Notes: generated by a model from the letters alone, not told the origin. Shown: positions 24,417 to 33,724, counted from the stretch's first letter. The stretch: DNA of 37,042 bases from Bacteroidota bacterium (GCA_026391855.1 JAPLDE010000153.1:33052-70093); one strand, 5' to 3'. Numbers and translations are program-made.

Positions 24417-26471
24417 ATGAAAAGACTAATCATATCATTCGCAGTTATAACATTCTTTTTCAGTACGTTACAGGCCCAGGTTGACCGTACCAAACCCCCA
24501 TTGCCAGGTCCTCCTCCAAAAATTGAGATCGGTTCATACCAAAAACAGGTGATGGCCAACGGGCTAACCGTTATCCTGGTCGAAAACCATAAGATCCCTT
24601 CGGTCAGCTATAACTTATTCATTGACATTGACCCGATTATGCAGGGTGACCAGGAAGGTTACGTTGATTTTGCCGGCAGCCTGCTGGGAACCGGAACCCA
24701 AACCCGTACCAAGGACCAGATCAACGATGAGATCGATTTTATCGGAGCTAATATGAATTTCTTTGCCAGGGGTTTTTCTGCTTCCTGCCTGAAAAAACAC
24801 AATGAGAAACTGCTTGAGATCGTTTCAGATGCCCTGATCAACCCTAATTTTACACAGGAAGAACTGGAGAAAATCCGCAAACAAACGCTTTCGGGACTGG
24901 CTGCAGAAAAAACCAGCCCTGATGCCATCTCCGACAGGATCAACAGCCTTGTCGTTTTCGGTAAAGACCACCCATACGGCCACCGGGAAAGTGAAGCTTC
25001 TGTTAATGCCATCACCCTGGATCAATGCAAAAATTATTATACAACCTATATGCGTCCTAACAAGGCTTACCTGGCAATTGTCGGCGACATTACTATGCAG
25101 GAAGCCATCCCCCTGATCGAAAAATATTTTTCAAAATGGGAGAAAAAGGATGTTCCAACCTACCAATATCCAACTCCCATGGCTCCTCCCACAAACACTA
25201 TTGCTTTGGTCGACAGGTCCAATTCGGTACAATCGGTCATCAAAGTATCGTATCCTGTACCTTTTAAGATCGGAGACAAGGATTACATCAGAGGAAGGAT
25301 CATGAACACAATCCTGGGTGGAGGAACTTTCCGCCTGTACAACAACCTGAGGGAGAAACACGGCTACACTTACGGTTCGTATTCTTCCCTGAACCCTGAC
25401 AAGTATATCGGAAGCTTTACGGCAAATGCTGAAGTAAGGAATTCTGTCACCGACAGTTCCCTGGTCCAGATCATGGCAGAGATGAACAGGTTGATGAATG
25501 AACCCGTTCCCCAGGCAGAACTGGATATGGTAAAGAATTATGTATCAGGTACTTTCGCATTATCACTGGAAAAGCCTGAAACAGTAGCCACCTTCGCTCA
25601 GAATATTGAGCGTTTCGGACTTCCCAAGGATTATTATGAGAAATACCTCACCAACATTGCGGCTCTTACTCCTGAAGATATACAGCAGGCAGCCAGGGAA
25701 TACCTGAAGCCGGGTAACTGTTACATTGTAGTTGTAGGTAAGGCAGAAGAGATTTCAAAGAAACTGGAAGTCCTGACACCCGGTACCCGGATCCGGTATT
25801 TTGATGTGGAAGGAAAGGAATATGATCCTACCCAGGTTTTGAAACCCATACCAGCAGGAATGACAGCCCAGATGGTCAACGAAAAGTATATTGAGGCAGT
25901 GGGTGGAAGAAAGAACCTGGAAAAGGTGAAAGATCTCACCATTAATATGACAACAACCATGCAGGGGATGACCCTGACCTTCAAGAGTTACCGTAAAGCC
26001 CCCAACAAATTCCTGCTGGAGATCGGGATGGGCGGCATGGTGGTCTCAAAACAGCTCTATGACGGAAACAAAGCCGCTGTAACTTCCCCCCAGGGAAATG
26101 AAGAACCTTCAGGAGAAGAGCTGGAACTGATGAAAAATGAAGCGCTCTTCAATCCGGAACTCGACTACGCTAAAAACGGGATCACCATCACCCTGCTCGG
26201 TATTGAAGACATCAAAGGTGTTCCGGCTTATAAAATGGAGATCAAGTTCCCCTCTGGTCAGAAAAACTATGCCTATTATGATATAAAAACAGGTCTGAAG
26301 ATACGGGAGCTGAACGAACAGGGACCCACAGACCTGTCTGATTACCGGGAAGTTAAAGGCATTAAATATCCTTTCGTTTTGGAAGCCGAGATCCAGGGAC
26401 AGGCCCTGAAGATGCAGGTCCAATCCATAGAAGTTAATACAAAAATAAAAGACGATATCTTTAAGATCTGA
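24417..26471 (+). CDS. M16 family inactive subunit fused to a LolA-like domain
   Basis: The 684-residue protein has a signal peptide (MKRLIISFAVITFFFSTLQA). Two M16 domains follow (to about residue 455), with QVMANGLTVILVENHKIPSV and the typical R/Y pair region GGGTFRLYNNLREKHGYTYG. The zinc motif HxxEH is absent where it should occur (the region reads YVDFAGSLLGTGTQTRTKDQ). It is therefore the non-catalytic partner of the upstream protease. The last ~210 residues (from about EKYIEAVGGRKNLEKVKDL) resemble LolA/outer-membrane lipoprotein-sorting folds, with DLSDYREVKGIKYPF near the end. A good Shine-Dalgarno-like AAGGAGGG lies at 24401-24408, which selects the ATG at 24417 over the upstream in-frame start at 24372. 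Confidence 0.9.
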   Translation: MKRLIISFAVITFFFSTLQAQVDRTKPPLPGPPPKIEIGSYQKQVMANGLTVILVENHKIPSVSYNLFIDIDPIMQGDQEGYVDFAGSLLGTGTQTRTKDQINDEIDFIGANMNFFARGFSASCLKKHNEKLLEIVSDALINPNFTQEELEKIRKQTLSGLAAEKTSPDAISDRINSLVVFGKDHPYGHRESEASVNAITLDQCKNYYTTYMRPNKAYLAIVGDITMQEAIPLIEKYFSKWEKKDVPTYQYPTPMAPPTNTIALVDRSNSVQSVIKVSYPVPFKIGDKDYIRGRIMNTILGGGTFRLYNNLREKHGYTYGSYSSLNPDKYIGSFTANAEVRNSVTDSSLVQIMAEMNRLMNEPVPQAELDMVKNYVSGTFALSLEKPETVATFAQNIERFGLPKDYYEKYLTNIAALTPEDIQQAAREYLKPGNCYIVVVGKAEEISKKLEVLTPGTRIRYFDVEGKEYDPTQVLKPIPAGMTAQMVNEKYIEAVGGRKNLEKVKDLTINMTTTMQGMTLTFKSYRKAPNKFLLEIGMGGMVVSKQLYDGNKAAVTSPQGNEEPSGEELELMKNEALFNPELDYAKNGITITLLGIEDIKGVPAYKMEIKFPSGQKNYAYYDIKTGLKIRELNEQGPTDLSDYREVKGIKYPFVLEAEIQGQALKMQVQSIEVNTKIKDDIFKI

Positions 26472-26479
26472 TCACCTAC

Positions 26480-28096
26480 ATGGAATCTTTTGTTGTTTCA
26501 GCCAGGAAATACAGACCGGCAACCTTTGATACGGTTATCGGGCAAACTGCTATCACCTCTACCTTAAAAAATGCCATTCGTCAGCAACAGCTGGCCCAGG
26601 CTTTTCTTTTCTGCGGTCCAAGGGGCGTCGGAAAAACCACTTGTGCTCGGATCCTGGCTAAAACAATAAATTGTCAGAATATTACAGACAACATCGAACC
26701 CTGTAACCAGTGTGATTCCTGTCTTCATTTCAATACCAACGCATCCTTCAATATTTTTGAGCTGGATGCTGCCTCGAATAACTCGGTGGAAGATATCCGC
26801 AGCTTGATCGACCAGGTTAGGATACCTCCCCAGGCCGGGAAATACAAGGTATACATCATTGATGAGGTACATATGCTATCGCAGGCGGCTTTCAACGCCT
26901 TCCTGAAGACTCTGGAGGAGCCGCCTGCATATGCAAAATTCATTCTGGCCACCACTGAAAAACACAAGGTGCTGCCTACCATCCTTTCCCGTTGCCAGAT
27001 CTTCGATTTCAGGAGGATATCGGTGGAAGACATGATACGACAATTGCGTTATGTGGCCTCACAGCAGAACATCGCTGCAGAAGATGATGCCCTGCATATC
27101 ATTGCGCAGAAGGCCGATGGCGCTATGCGGGATGCGCTTTCAATCTTCGACCAGATCGTGAGTTTTTCGGGAAAAACAGTAACCTATGCCAATGTCATTG
27201 AAAACCTCAATGTGCTGGATTATGATTATTTCTTTCGCCTGACCGATACGATACTCGTAAAAGATCATTCTTCTTCATTGTTGATAACCAATGAGATAAT
27301 AGAAAGGGGATTCGATGGGCAGCATTTCCTGAGCGGTTATGCCACCCACCTGAGGAATCTCCTGGTTGGCCAGGATGAGGCCACCATCCGTTTGCTGGAG
27401 GTAAGTGATACCATCAGGGGAAGATACCAGGAACAGGCAAAACGGTGTTCTCCGGCTTTCCTGATGAAAGCCCTGGAGATGTGCAACCAGTACGACCTGA
27501 ATTATCGTATTTCAAATAATAAGCGGCTTCATCTGGAAATTCTCATTGTTCTGTTATGCGGTCTTACAGGCAATTCGGGTTCATCCACCCAACCCTCACC
27601 GGCAAGGGTTGAAGTGCAAAAAAAAACACCTGACCTGAACATTGAAATTTCCATTAAATCCATTGAAAAAGAACTTACCCTCGCTGCCCAGGAGAATACG
27701 GAAGAGGCGGATCCCGCCGGCGGCAAGCAAGACCATTTCGACCAGTCCATGCTGGAAGAGGCATGGGATGCCTATGCCAGACCTTTCTGTTCAGATTCAC
27801 CCAGCTTCTACAGCACACTGACCAAAAGAAAACCCGAACTCAAAGAAGGACACGTCATTCGTTTCCTTGTCGACAACAAAGTACAGGAGGACCTGATGAA
27901 TGCACGGCAGGCAGAAGTCGTAAACCACCTGAAGCGGTTGTTGCTGCATTCGCTCATCACTTTGAAAATTGAGATCACTGAATCGGTGAAAGAGGACAAA
28001 CCATATACATCCGTCGACAAGTTCAAAAAAATAGCCGGTAATAATCCGGCTATCCATTATCTGAAAGAAGAACTGGACCTTGACCTGGAGCTTTAA
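26480..28096 (+). CDS. dnaX: DNA polymerase III subunit gamma/tau
   Basis: DnaX is the motor of the clamp loader that puts the beta clamp on DNA. The 538-residue protein has Walker A GPRGVGKT at 46-53, the four-cysteine zinc module C65, C75, C78, C81, the DEVH Walker B (YIIDEVHMLSQAAFNAFLKT), and the SRC sensor motif. Domains I-III end near residue 370 (HLEILIVLLCGLTG). The remaining tau-specific part is short, with DSPSFYSTLTKRKPELKEG near the C-terminus. An A9 tract at codons 380-383 could yield a gamma-like short form (see the separate feature). The gene starts 8 nt after the M16 partner. Its TAA is interlocked with the stop of the convergent stress-protein gene. Confidence 0.96.
   Translation: MESFVVSARKYRPATFDTVIGQTAITSTLKNAIRQQQLAQAFLFCGPRGVGKTTCARILAKTINCQNITDNIEPCNQCDSCLHFNTNASFNIFELDAASNNSVEDIRSLIDQVRIPPQAGKYKVYIIDEVHMLSQAAFNAFLKTLEEPPAYAKFILATTEKHKVLPTILSRCQIFDFRRISVEDMIRQLRYVASQQNIAAEDDALHIIAQKADGAMRDALSIFDQIVSFSGKTVTYANVIENLNVLDYDYFFRLTDTILVKDHSSSLLITNEIIERGFDGQHFLSGYATHLRNLLVGQDEATIRLLEVSDTIRGRYQEQAKRCSPAFLMKALEMCNQYDLNYRISNNKRLHLEILIVLLCGLTGNSGSSTQPSPARVEVQKKTPDLNIEISIKSIEKELTLAAQENTEEADPAGGKQDHFDQSMLEEAWDAYARPFCSDSPSFYSTLTKRKPELKEGHVIRFLVDNKVQEDLMNARQAEVVNHLKRLLLHSLITLKIEITESVKEDKPYTSVDKFKKIAGNNPAIHYLKEELDLDLEL
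27618..27626 (+). other. A9 slippery tract in dnaX
   Basis: Nine consecutive A residues are read as CAA AAA AAA ACA in the zero frame and include an A AAA AAA heptamer. A -1 shift (or one added A in the mRNA) leads to AAC ACC TGA, ending after residue 384. A shift the other way also stops within a few codons (CAC CTG ACC TGA). The position is just after domain III, where known gamma forms end. Frameshifting or transcript slippage in dnaX is established in E. coli and Thermus; here it is an inference from position. Confidence 0.55.
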
Positions 28097-28947
28097 CCTC
28101 CCGAAGCGATAGACATAATGCCTTCTTTGGGATGCATAACCAGTACCGGGAAGGGGGAATTGTTAGTCAGTTGTTCGGCATAGGATCCCAGCCACCAGTT
28201 TTTAGCCGATTTTTCCATTTCTGTCATGATTGAGATCAGGTTGGCATCTACCGATTTAGCGTAAGCGATAATATCATCGGCCAGGTTATTCACCTCGATG
28301 GCATCAACAACATGTTTCACCTTATTCTCTATCAGGTATTTAACAGCCATTTTGGCGTATCCGTCAACCATCTTCCGTACATTATCTACCTTGGTTGAAT
28401 ACAATTCCAGGACATGTATCTCGGCGTCGAACATTTTAGCGATCAATGCAGTAAACGGGACTTTCATGCGAGTTTCCATGGTACTGTCGATGGGCATCAC
28501 TATCCTTGAAAGATCACGACTGATGCTTATCTCTCCCTGGATGGTGATCACAGGGCAAGAGGCACCTGAAACAATCCTGTTGGCATTGGACCCGATCCAC
28601 TTTTCTTCAAAACCGGAAGTACCATAAGCCCCGGTAACGATCAGAAAGGCATTGGTTTCTTTTGCTTCCTGCAAAATTTCCCTGTGTACTTTCCCCTCCC
28701 TGATCTTATAGTCGAGCTGACTTTCGGGAAGCGTTGGCTGGTACTTGTCAATCAGGTTCTTAAACTCCTTTTCAGCCGTTGCGATCACATCGCCCTTACC
28801 CTCAACATAAAGCGGGGTGGTACTATCCGGCTTCTTTACCCAAATCATTCTTAAATCAATACCACCTTTCCTGGAGATGGAAATAGCGTGCTCCAACGCG
28901 TTCAGGGAGCATTCTGAGAAGTCTACAGCAACAATAATTGGTCTCAT
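28093..28947 (-). CDS. Universal stress protein, tandem Usp domains
   Basis: The 284-residue protein has two Usp domains. The first (about 1-145) begins MRPIIVAVDFSECSLNALEH and keeps the nucleotide-binding G-2x-G-9x-G(S) motif as GAYGTSGFEEKWIGS. The second (about 150-284) lacks a clear copy of that motif, so probably only one ATP site per chain. The frame is open to 29043, but the ATG at 28947 gives the conserved Usp start and I use it. It is 86 nt downstream of the SPOR gene. It is a paralogue of the gene at 29483-30334 and shares its layout. Its stop overlaps the dnaX stop on the other strand. Confidence 0.88.
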   Translation of the reverse strand: MRPIIVAVDFSECSLNALEHAISISRKGGIDLRMIWVKKPDSTTPLYVEGKGDVIATAEKEFKNLIDKYQPTLPESQLDYKIREGKVHREILQEAKETNAFLIVTGAYGTSGFEEKWIGSNANRIVSGASCPVITIQGEISISRDLSRIVMPIDSTMETRMKVPFTALIAKMFDAEIHVLELYSTKVDNVRKMVDGYAKMAVKYLIENKVKHVVDAIEVNNLADDIIAYAKSVDANLISIMTEMEKSAKNWWLGSYAEQLTNNSPFPVLVMHPKEGIMSIASGG

Positions 28948-29032
28948 GGGATACTGGTTTATTTTTTTTGATATACTCAAAATTCTTCTTCTGCTAATCA
29001 AAAATAAGGAATTCCTTTGATTAAAACAAGGG

Positions 29033-29473
29033 TTATTGGTCAACTTTTGGAAAATTGATCTTATCTTTTACAGTAAAGGCGTTTGGGTACTCCAGGTGGA
29101 TCTTTTCCAGGAAACCGTCGGCCTCAACACGTGACCTGAAATTACCCACCCTCACCTTGTAAAAGGGTTCCTGAAAGGTGAGGAAAGCCGGAACAGAAGG
29201 ATATTTTGACAAAAATTCTGTTCGCGAATCTATGGCTTTACGTTTGGATTCATTCCCCGAGTCAAAGAATATCTGGACCCTGTATCCATCCATAATTCCG
29301 TTTTGCTTCGAATTCAACAGCACATGCTTCTGAATAAGCTGCGGAATCCTTTCATCCTGAACGATGACTAGTTTGCCGGGCTTTACCTCCTGCCCATACC
29401 CGCAAAATGCCCCCAGAGTGGTGCCAGCGGCCAGCCATATAAAGAAAAAAATCAAGGTCAACAATCTGTTCAT
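29033..29473 (-). CDS. SPOR-domain protein
   Basis: The 146-residue protein has a signal peptide (FFFIWLAAGTTLGAFCGYG) and a C-terminal SPOR domain (about 60-140: DGYRVQIFFDSGNESKRKA, then FYKVRVGNFRSRVEADGFLE). SPOR domains bind denuded peptidoglycan glycans, often at division sites, so a periplasmic cell-wall role is likely. It lies 9 nt after one universal stress protein gene and before another, all on the same strand, which suggests one operon. Confidence 0.85.
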   Translation of the reverse strand: MNRLLTLIFFFIWLAAGTTLGAFCGYGQEVKPGKLVIVQDERIPQLIQKHVLLNSKQNGIMDGYRVQIFFDSGNESKRKAIDSRTEFLSKYPSVPAFLTFQEPFYKVRVGNFRSRVEADGFLEKIHLEYPNAFTVKDKINFPKVDQ

Positions 29474-29482
29474 CCTTCCATC

Positions 29483-30334
29483 TCAATTACCAGCATGAAC
29501 TTTCATAATTTCCTCAGCCTGAAGCGTTAACACCGGGATAGAGGAATTATTAACCATTTGGTGGGCATAGGGGCCCAGTAAAAGATTCGCTGCCGAAGTC
29601 TCCTGCTCAGTCATGATGGAGATCAGGTCTGCATCAACAGACTCAGCATATTTTATGATCGAATTGGTAATGTTATCAGCCTGAACGGCTTCCACTACGA
29701 AATTCAGCCCTTCCTTCCGCATATAGGCTATGGTTTGCTGCACATAGCTGTCAACTTTCCGCTGTACTGCAAGAACAGTAGAGGTATAGATAGCCAGAAT
29801 ATGTATTTCACTTCCGAAGATCCGGGCCAGCTTAACCGTAAAAGGAATTTTCTGGCGGGTTTCCAGGGTGCTGTCAATTGGTATGACTATCTTTCCGATC
29901 CCTCCTTTTATGGGGTAGGCAAACCGCATTGTAATGACAGGACAGGGTGAATAGCTGACAATTTTGTTGGCATTGCTTCCAATCCAGTATTTCTCAAAAC
30001 CGGAAACACCGTGAGATCCCGCTACCAGCAGGTCTGCATCGTCATATTTGGCGTGATTGGCAAGCTCCTGGTACACTTTCCCTTTTCGTAATTTAAAAGA
30101 AAGCTCCCCACTTTTCATCATGGGCTGGTATTTCTCCATCAGCTCCAGAAACTGACTCTTGACCTCATACCGTAATTCCCGGTTGAATATACTCATTTCG
30201 TAATCACCGGTGGTCGATGTATCAACCCAAACCATTGTAACATCCGCACCAACCTCATTGGCTATTTGAATAGCGTATTCCAAGGCATGGACCGAGCACT
30301 TGGAAAAATCTATGGCAGAAATGATCTTCTTCAT
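29483..30334 (-). CDS. Universal stress protein, tandem Usp domains
   Basis: The 283-residue protein begins MKKIISAIDFSKCSVHALEY. The first Usp domain carries the nucleotide motif G-2x-G-9x-G(S) as GSHGVSGFEKYWIGS. The second domain (from about GGIGKIVIPIDSTLETRQKI) is degenerate at the corresponding place. It is closely related to the product of 28093-28947 throughout, for example both have SVDADLISIMTE or a near copy, so the pair arose by duplication. It is the first gene of the Usp-SPOR-Usp set. Confidence 0.9.
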   Translation of the reverse strand: MKKIISAIDFSKCSVHALEYAIQIANEVGADVTMVWVDTSTTGDYEMSIFNRELRYEVKSQFLELMEKYQPMMKSGELSFKLRKGKVYQELANHAKYDDADLLVAGSHGVSGFEKYWIGSNANKIVSYSPCPVITMRFAYPIKGGIGKIVIPIDSTLETRQKIPFTVKLARIFGSEIHILAIYTSTVLAVQRKVDSYVQQTIAYMRKEGLNFVVEAVQADNITNSIIKYAESVDADLISIMTEQETSAANLLLGPYAHQMVNNSSIPVLTLQAEEIMKVHAGN

Positions 30335-30646
30335 GGCTTTCGGATTTGATGGCTAAGATAAAAAATATTTACGGCTGTTAAACTTACCTACCATGACTTA
30401 TATGTCTCACGACGATTTTTACCATAAGGATTAACTTAATTACTTTTAAATGTGATGTTTATGAAGATTATGATTCATTAATGCCGATCTGAAACTGATT
30501 AGGTTATTGAAGAGAAATCATTTTACTTTTGTAAGCGTCATTATTCTTATCATAACTACTTAAAAAGAGACAATAAATGACGGTTTGAAGTTGCTTGAAT
30601 ATTGATCCTTATTGTGTTTTCGAATTAATCTGACATATTTTCATCC
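30335..30646. other. Divergent intergenic region between the Usp operon and ruvB
   Basis: No gene is visible in these 312 nt. A TACTTTTG box at 30524-30531 (+ strand) matches the Bacteroidota -7 consensus and would start ruvB transcription near 30538, with a leader of about 109 nt; a -33 TTTG is not clear. On the minus strand TATCTTAG (30353-30360) is a one-mismatch -7 candidate for the Usp gene. The remainder is AT-rich. Confidence 0.4.
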
Positions 30647-31675
30647 ATGAATGAACACCTGGACCCGAACAAAGAAAATCTGACCCCTGCGGAGAGAGAA
30701 ATTGAGAAAGTGCTGAGGCCGGCTGACTTCAGTGATTTTACGGGTCAGGAGAACCTTATTGAGAACCTGAAAATCTTTGTACAGGCGGCCAGACAAAGGG
30801 GGGAAGCACTCGATCATGTGCTTTTCCATGGACCTCCGGGATTGGGAAAGACCACTCTTTCCTATATCATTGCCAATGAGATGGGAGTGAATATCAAGGT
30901 AACCTCAGGCCCGGTGCTCGACAAACCGGGTGAGCTTGCCGGATTGCTCACCAACCTTGAACCCAACGATGTCCTTTTTATCGATGAAATACACCGATTG
31001 TCGCCCGTGGTAGAGGAATACCTGTACTCGGCCATGGAAGATTACAAGATCGACATTATGATTGAGTCGGGTCCTAACGCCCGGAGCATCCAGATAAAAC
31101 TGAACCCTTTCACCCTCGTGGGAGCCACTACCCGCTCAGGGTTACTGACTGCTCCTCTCCGGTCACGTTTCGGGATCAACTCCAGGCTTAACTATTACCT
31201 GACACCTACCCTGGAAAAGATCGTCAACCGATCGGCCCTGCTGCTGAATGTCCCTATTTTGCCTGAAGCCGCACTGGAAATCGCCCGGCGTAGCCGCGGG
31301 ACCCCCAGGATTGCCAATCTCTTGCTGCGAAGAGTCAGGGATTTCGCTCAGATCAAAGGCGATGGCACCATCGACATGCCCATCGCCCAGATGGCCCTGA
31401 ATGCATTGAATGTTGACAAGAACGGGCTGGATGAAATGGATATCAAGATATTGTCGACCATCATCGACAAATTCCGCGGAGGTCCGGTCGGACTGACCAC
31501 CATCTCCACTGCCGTCGGCGAAGACGCCGGAACGATAGAAGAGGTCTACGAACCTTTCCTCATCCAGGAAGGCTATATCATGCGAACCCCCAGGGGCAGA
31601 GAGGCCACTGATATCGCTTACCGTCACCTGGGAAAATTCAGGACCGGCCCACAACCATCCCTTTTCGGGGAATAA
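30647..31675 (+). CDS. ruvB: Holliday junction branch-migration ATPase RuvB
   Basis: RuvB forms hexameric rings that, with RuvA, drive branch migration of Holliday junctions. The 342-residue protein has [18 protein letters not shown] near the start, Walker A GPPGLGKT at 62-69, Walker [12 protein letters not shown], the sensor and arginine-finger region [18 protein letters not shown], and a C-terminal winged-helix domain ending in [18 protein letters not shown]. All are typical. The next gene, queG, follows within about 40 nt on the same strand. Confidence 0.97.
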   Translation: MNEHLDPNKENLTPAEREIEKVLRPADFSDFTGQENLIENLKIFVQAARQRGEALDHVLFHGPPGLGKTTLSYIIANEMGVNIKVTSGPVLDKPGELAGLLTNLEPNDVLFIDEIHRLSPVVEEYLYSAMEDYKIDIMIESGPNARSIQIKLNPFTLVGATTRSGLLTAPLRSRFGINSRLNYYLTPTLEKIVNRSALLLNVPILPEAALEIARRSRGTPRIANLLLRRVRDFAQIKGDGTIDMPIAQMALNALNVDKNGLDEMDIKILSTIIDKFRGGPVGLTTISTAVGEDAGTIEEVYEPFLIQEGYIMRTPRGREATDIAYRHLGKFRTGPQPSLFGE

Positions 31676-31711
31676 AACCGGCCAATGTCTGCCTTTGCGT
31701 TTAACCTGATC

Positions 31712-32632
31712 ATGACGAATAAAACCAGCCTGAATAAAACCATTAAAAAGATCGCCTCAGAAACGGGGTTTTCTGCCTGTGGCATCGCCGACACTGCATC
31801 GCTGGAAAGCGAAAGACAATGGATCACTCAGTGGATCCGTAAGGAATACCATGGAACGATGGAATACCTTTCCAGAGAGGTGGATAAACGCCTGGACCCC
31901 AGCCTATTAATGGAAAATGCCAGGTCTTTGATCACCCTGGCCTTTTATTACCAGCCCGATCCGGCTTTGATCCCGGCTGCCCCTTACCGGATAGCCCGTT
32001 ATGCCCTGGGGAAAGATTATCACGAGGTCCTTATGAAAAAAATGCAGATAATGGTACAGCGAATGTCCGAAGTGACAGGCCCTTTTCAATACCGCCTGTT
32101 CACCGATTCGGGCCCCGTGCTTGAGAAAGCCTGGGCTGTTAAAAGCGGCATGGGTTGGATAGGAAAGAATACCCTCCTTCAGATTCCCGGAAAAGGAAGC
32201 TGGTTCCTGCTCAGTGAGATCCTCACCGACATGGAAGCAGAACCGGATGAACCTTATACCCTGCAACACTGCGGGAATTGCAGACGCTGCATCACAGCCT
32301 GCCCCACTGCAGCCCTGACCGAACCTTACCTGCTGGATACCAGAAAATGCCTGGCCTACCTTACCCTTGAACATAAAGGCGACTTTGATGAAAACACGGA
32401 TCTCCACGGGGTTTTCCATGGCTGCGACATCTGCCAGGAGGTCTGCCCTTTCAATGCTTCCGAACCCTTCCTTGAAAACAGCGAACTGGAACCAAACCCC
32501 CGCCTGGCAGCCTTGAAAGCTGAAGACTGGCAGGCACTTACCCCAACCTCATTCAGGGAAATGTTCGGGAATTCGGGTATACTCAGAAATGGCTATAATA
32601 GAATGGTAAGAAAATTGCACACAATCCCATAA
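31712..32632 (+). CDS. queG: Epoxyqueuosine reductase
   Basis: QueG is a cobalamin- and iron-sulfur-dependent enzyme that reduces epoxyqueuosine to queuosine in tRNA. The protein has the N-terminal FSACGIADT segment and GMEYLSREVDKRLDP-like region (TMEYLSRE). The mid-region VKSGMGWIGKNTLL follows, then two 4Fe-4S motifs: CGNCRRCITACP and CDICQEVCP. I use the ATG at 31712 (306 residues), which gives the usual N-terminal length; an in-frame ATG at 31685 would add nine residues. It lies between ruvB and the DUF4476 gene on the same strand. Confidence 0.93.
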   Translation: MTNKTSLNKTIKKIASETGFSACGIADTASLESERQWITQWIRKEYHGTMEYLSREVDKRLDPSLLMENARSLITLAFYYQPDPALIPAAPYRIARYALGKDYHEVLMKKMQIMVQRMSEVTGPFQYRLFTDSGPVLEKAWAVKSGMGWIGKNTLLQIPGKGSWFLLSEILTDMEAEPDEPYTLQHCGNCRRCITACPTAALTEPYLLDTRKCLAYLTLEHKGDFDENTDLHGVFHGCDICQEVCPFNASEPFLENSELEPNPRLAALKAEDWQALTPTSFREMFGNSGILRNGYNRMVRKLHTIP

Positions 32633-32644
32633 AACTATCCAACA

Positions 32645-33724
32645 ATGAAGAGAACTTTCTTTCTTTTTTGGGCATTCTTGCTGACTGTAACAGAATTATT
32701 GCAGGCACAGGCACCCTGTACCACACCCATGCCTACCGCCAGGTTCAGGCAGAAATACGACATGATCGTTTCGTTATCATCCGAGGTTCAGCGCCTTAAC
32801 CGGGCCAAGGGCCTGGCAAAAGACGAATACCTGTCGAGCAGTCAGGTTAAAGAACTGGCCGACCTTTTCATCAACGATTACAACCGGCTGGATTTTGTTC
32901 AGACCGCTTATGGCCATATCACCGATAAAGAGAATTTCTACGAGGTGTATGATGCCTTTGCATACTTATCCAATGCCATGCGGTTATACGACTTTGTCCA
33001 CTCGGTCCAGCAACCTCCTCCACCTCCGCCCCTGGTGGTTGTTACCGAACCTCAGTTCCCGGCCCTGAACTACCCGGACTACAACAATTATATGGGACCT
33101 TCTTCCTGCCATCCTCCCCTGGCAGAAAATGATTTTATAGTCATCATAAAAGAGGTCTTTAACCAGAATTCAGAAGCTGCCAGACTGCTGATAGCCGGCC
33201 AGGTGGTCCAGTCCAACTGCCTTTCGACCGCCCAGGTGATGAAAACTGCCAGCCTGCTTTCATTGGAGAACAACCGGCTGTCCCTGGTAAAAACTGCCTT
33301 CGGTCACACTTATGATGTCGGCAATTATACCTCTCTTACCCAGTTGTTCACCCACCTTCCCTACCGGAATTCATTGATGGAGTTCATCAACGAAAATGCT
33401 ACACCTCCACCTCCGCCTCCTCCGCCTCCCTGCAGCGTTAACCACGAAGAACTTACCCAGGTGCTGGAATCAATTAATAAGCAATCCTTTAATTCTACCA
33501 AAGTCACGGTAGCCAAACAGATCATCATCGCAAAAAAATGCTTCAAAACGTCCCAGATCAAGGAGATCCTGAAACTTTTCTCTTTTGAGGACTCCAAACT
33601 GGAAATGGCCAAATTTGCCTATGATTTCTGCACCGACAAACAGAATTATTTCTCGGTAAACGATGTCTTCTCCTACTCATCAAGCGTGGAGGAACTGGCG
33701 AAGTTTGTTAATGGGAAGCACTGA
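32645..33724 (+). CDS. Exported protein with three DUF4476 domains and polyproline linkers
   Basis: The 359-residue protein begins with a signal peptide (FFLFWAFLLTVTELLQAQA). It contains three related ~85-residue helical repeats (about 35-120, 165-252, 270-357), each with an LSxxQVKxLxxLF-like helix, a DxxRLxxxxxAYxxxxD segment and an FxxVxDxF/LxxLxxF ending, matching DUF4476. The linkers are proline runs of six and nine residues. The function of DUF4476 is unknown; it is common in Bacteroidetes exported proteins. It starts 12 nt after queG but is functionally unrelated. Confidence 0.82.
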   Translation: MKRTFFLFWAFLLTVTELLQAQAPCTTPMPTARFRQKYDMIVSLSSEVQRLNRAKGLAKDEYLSSSQVKELADLFINDYNRLDFVQTAYGHITDKENFYEVYDAFAYLSNAMRLYDFVHSVQQPPPPPPLVVVTEPQFPALNYPDYNNYMGPSSCHPPLAENDFIVIIKEVFNQNSEAARLLIAGQVVQSNCLSTAQVMKTASLLSLENNRLSLVKTAFGHTYDVGNYTSLTQLFTHLPYRNSLMEFINENATPPPPPPPPPCSVNHEELTQVLESINKQSFNSTKVTVAKQIIIAKKCFKTSQIKEILKLFSFEDSKLEMAKFAYDFCTDKQNYFSVNDVFSYSSSVEELAKFVNGKH

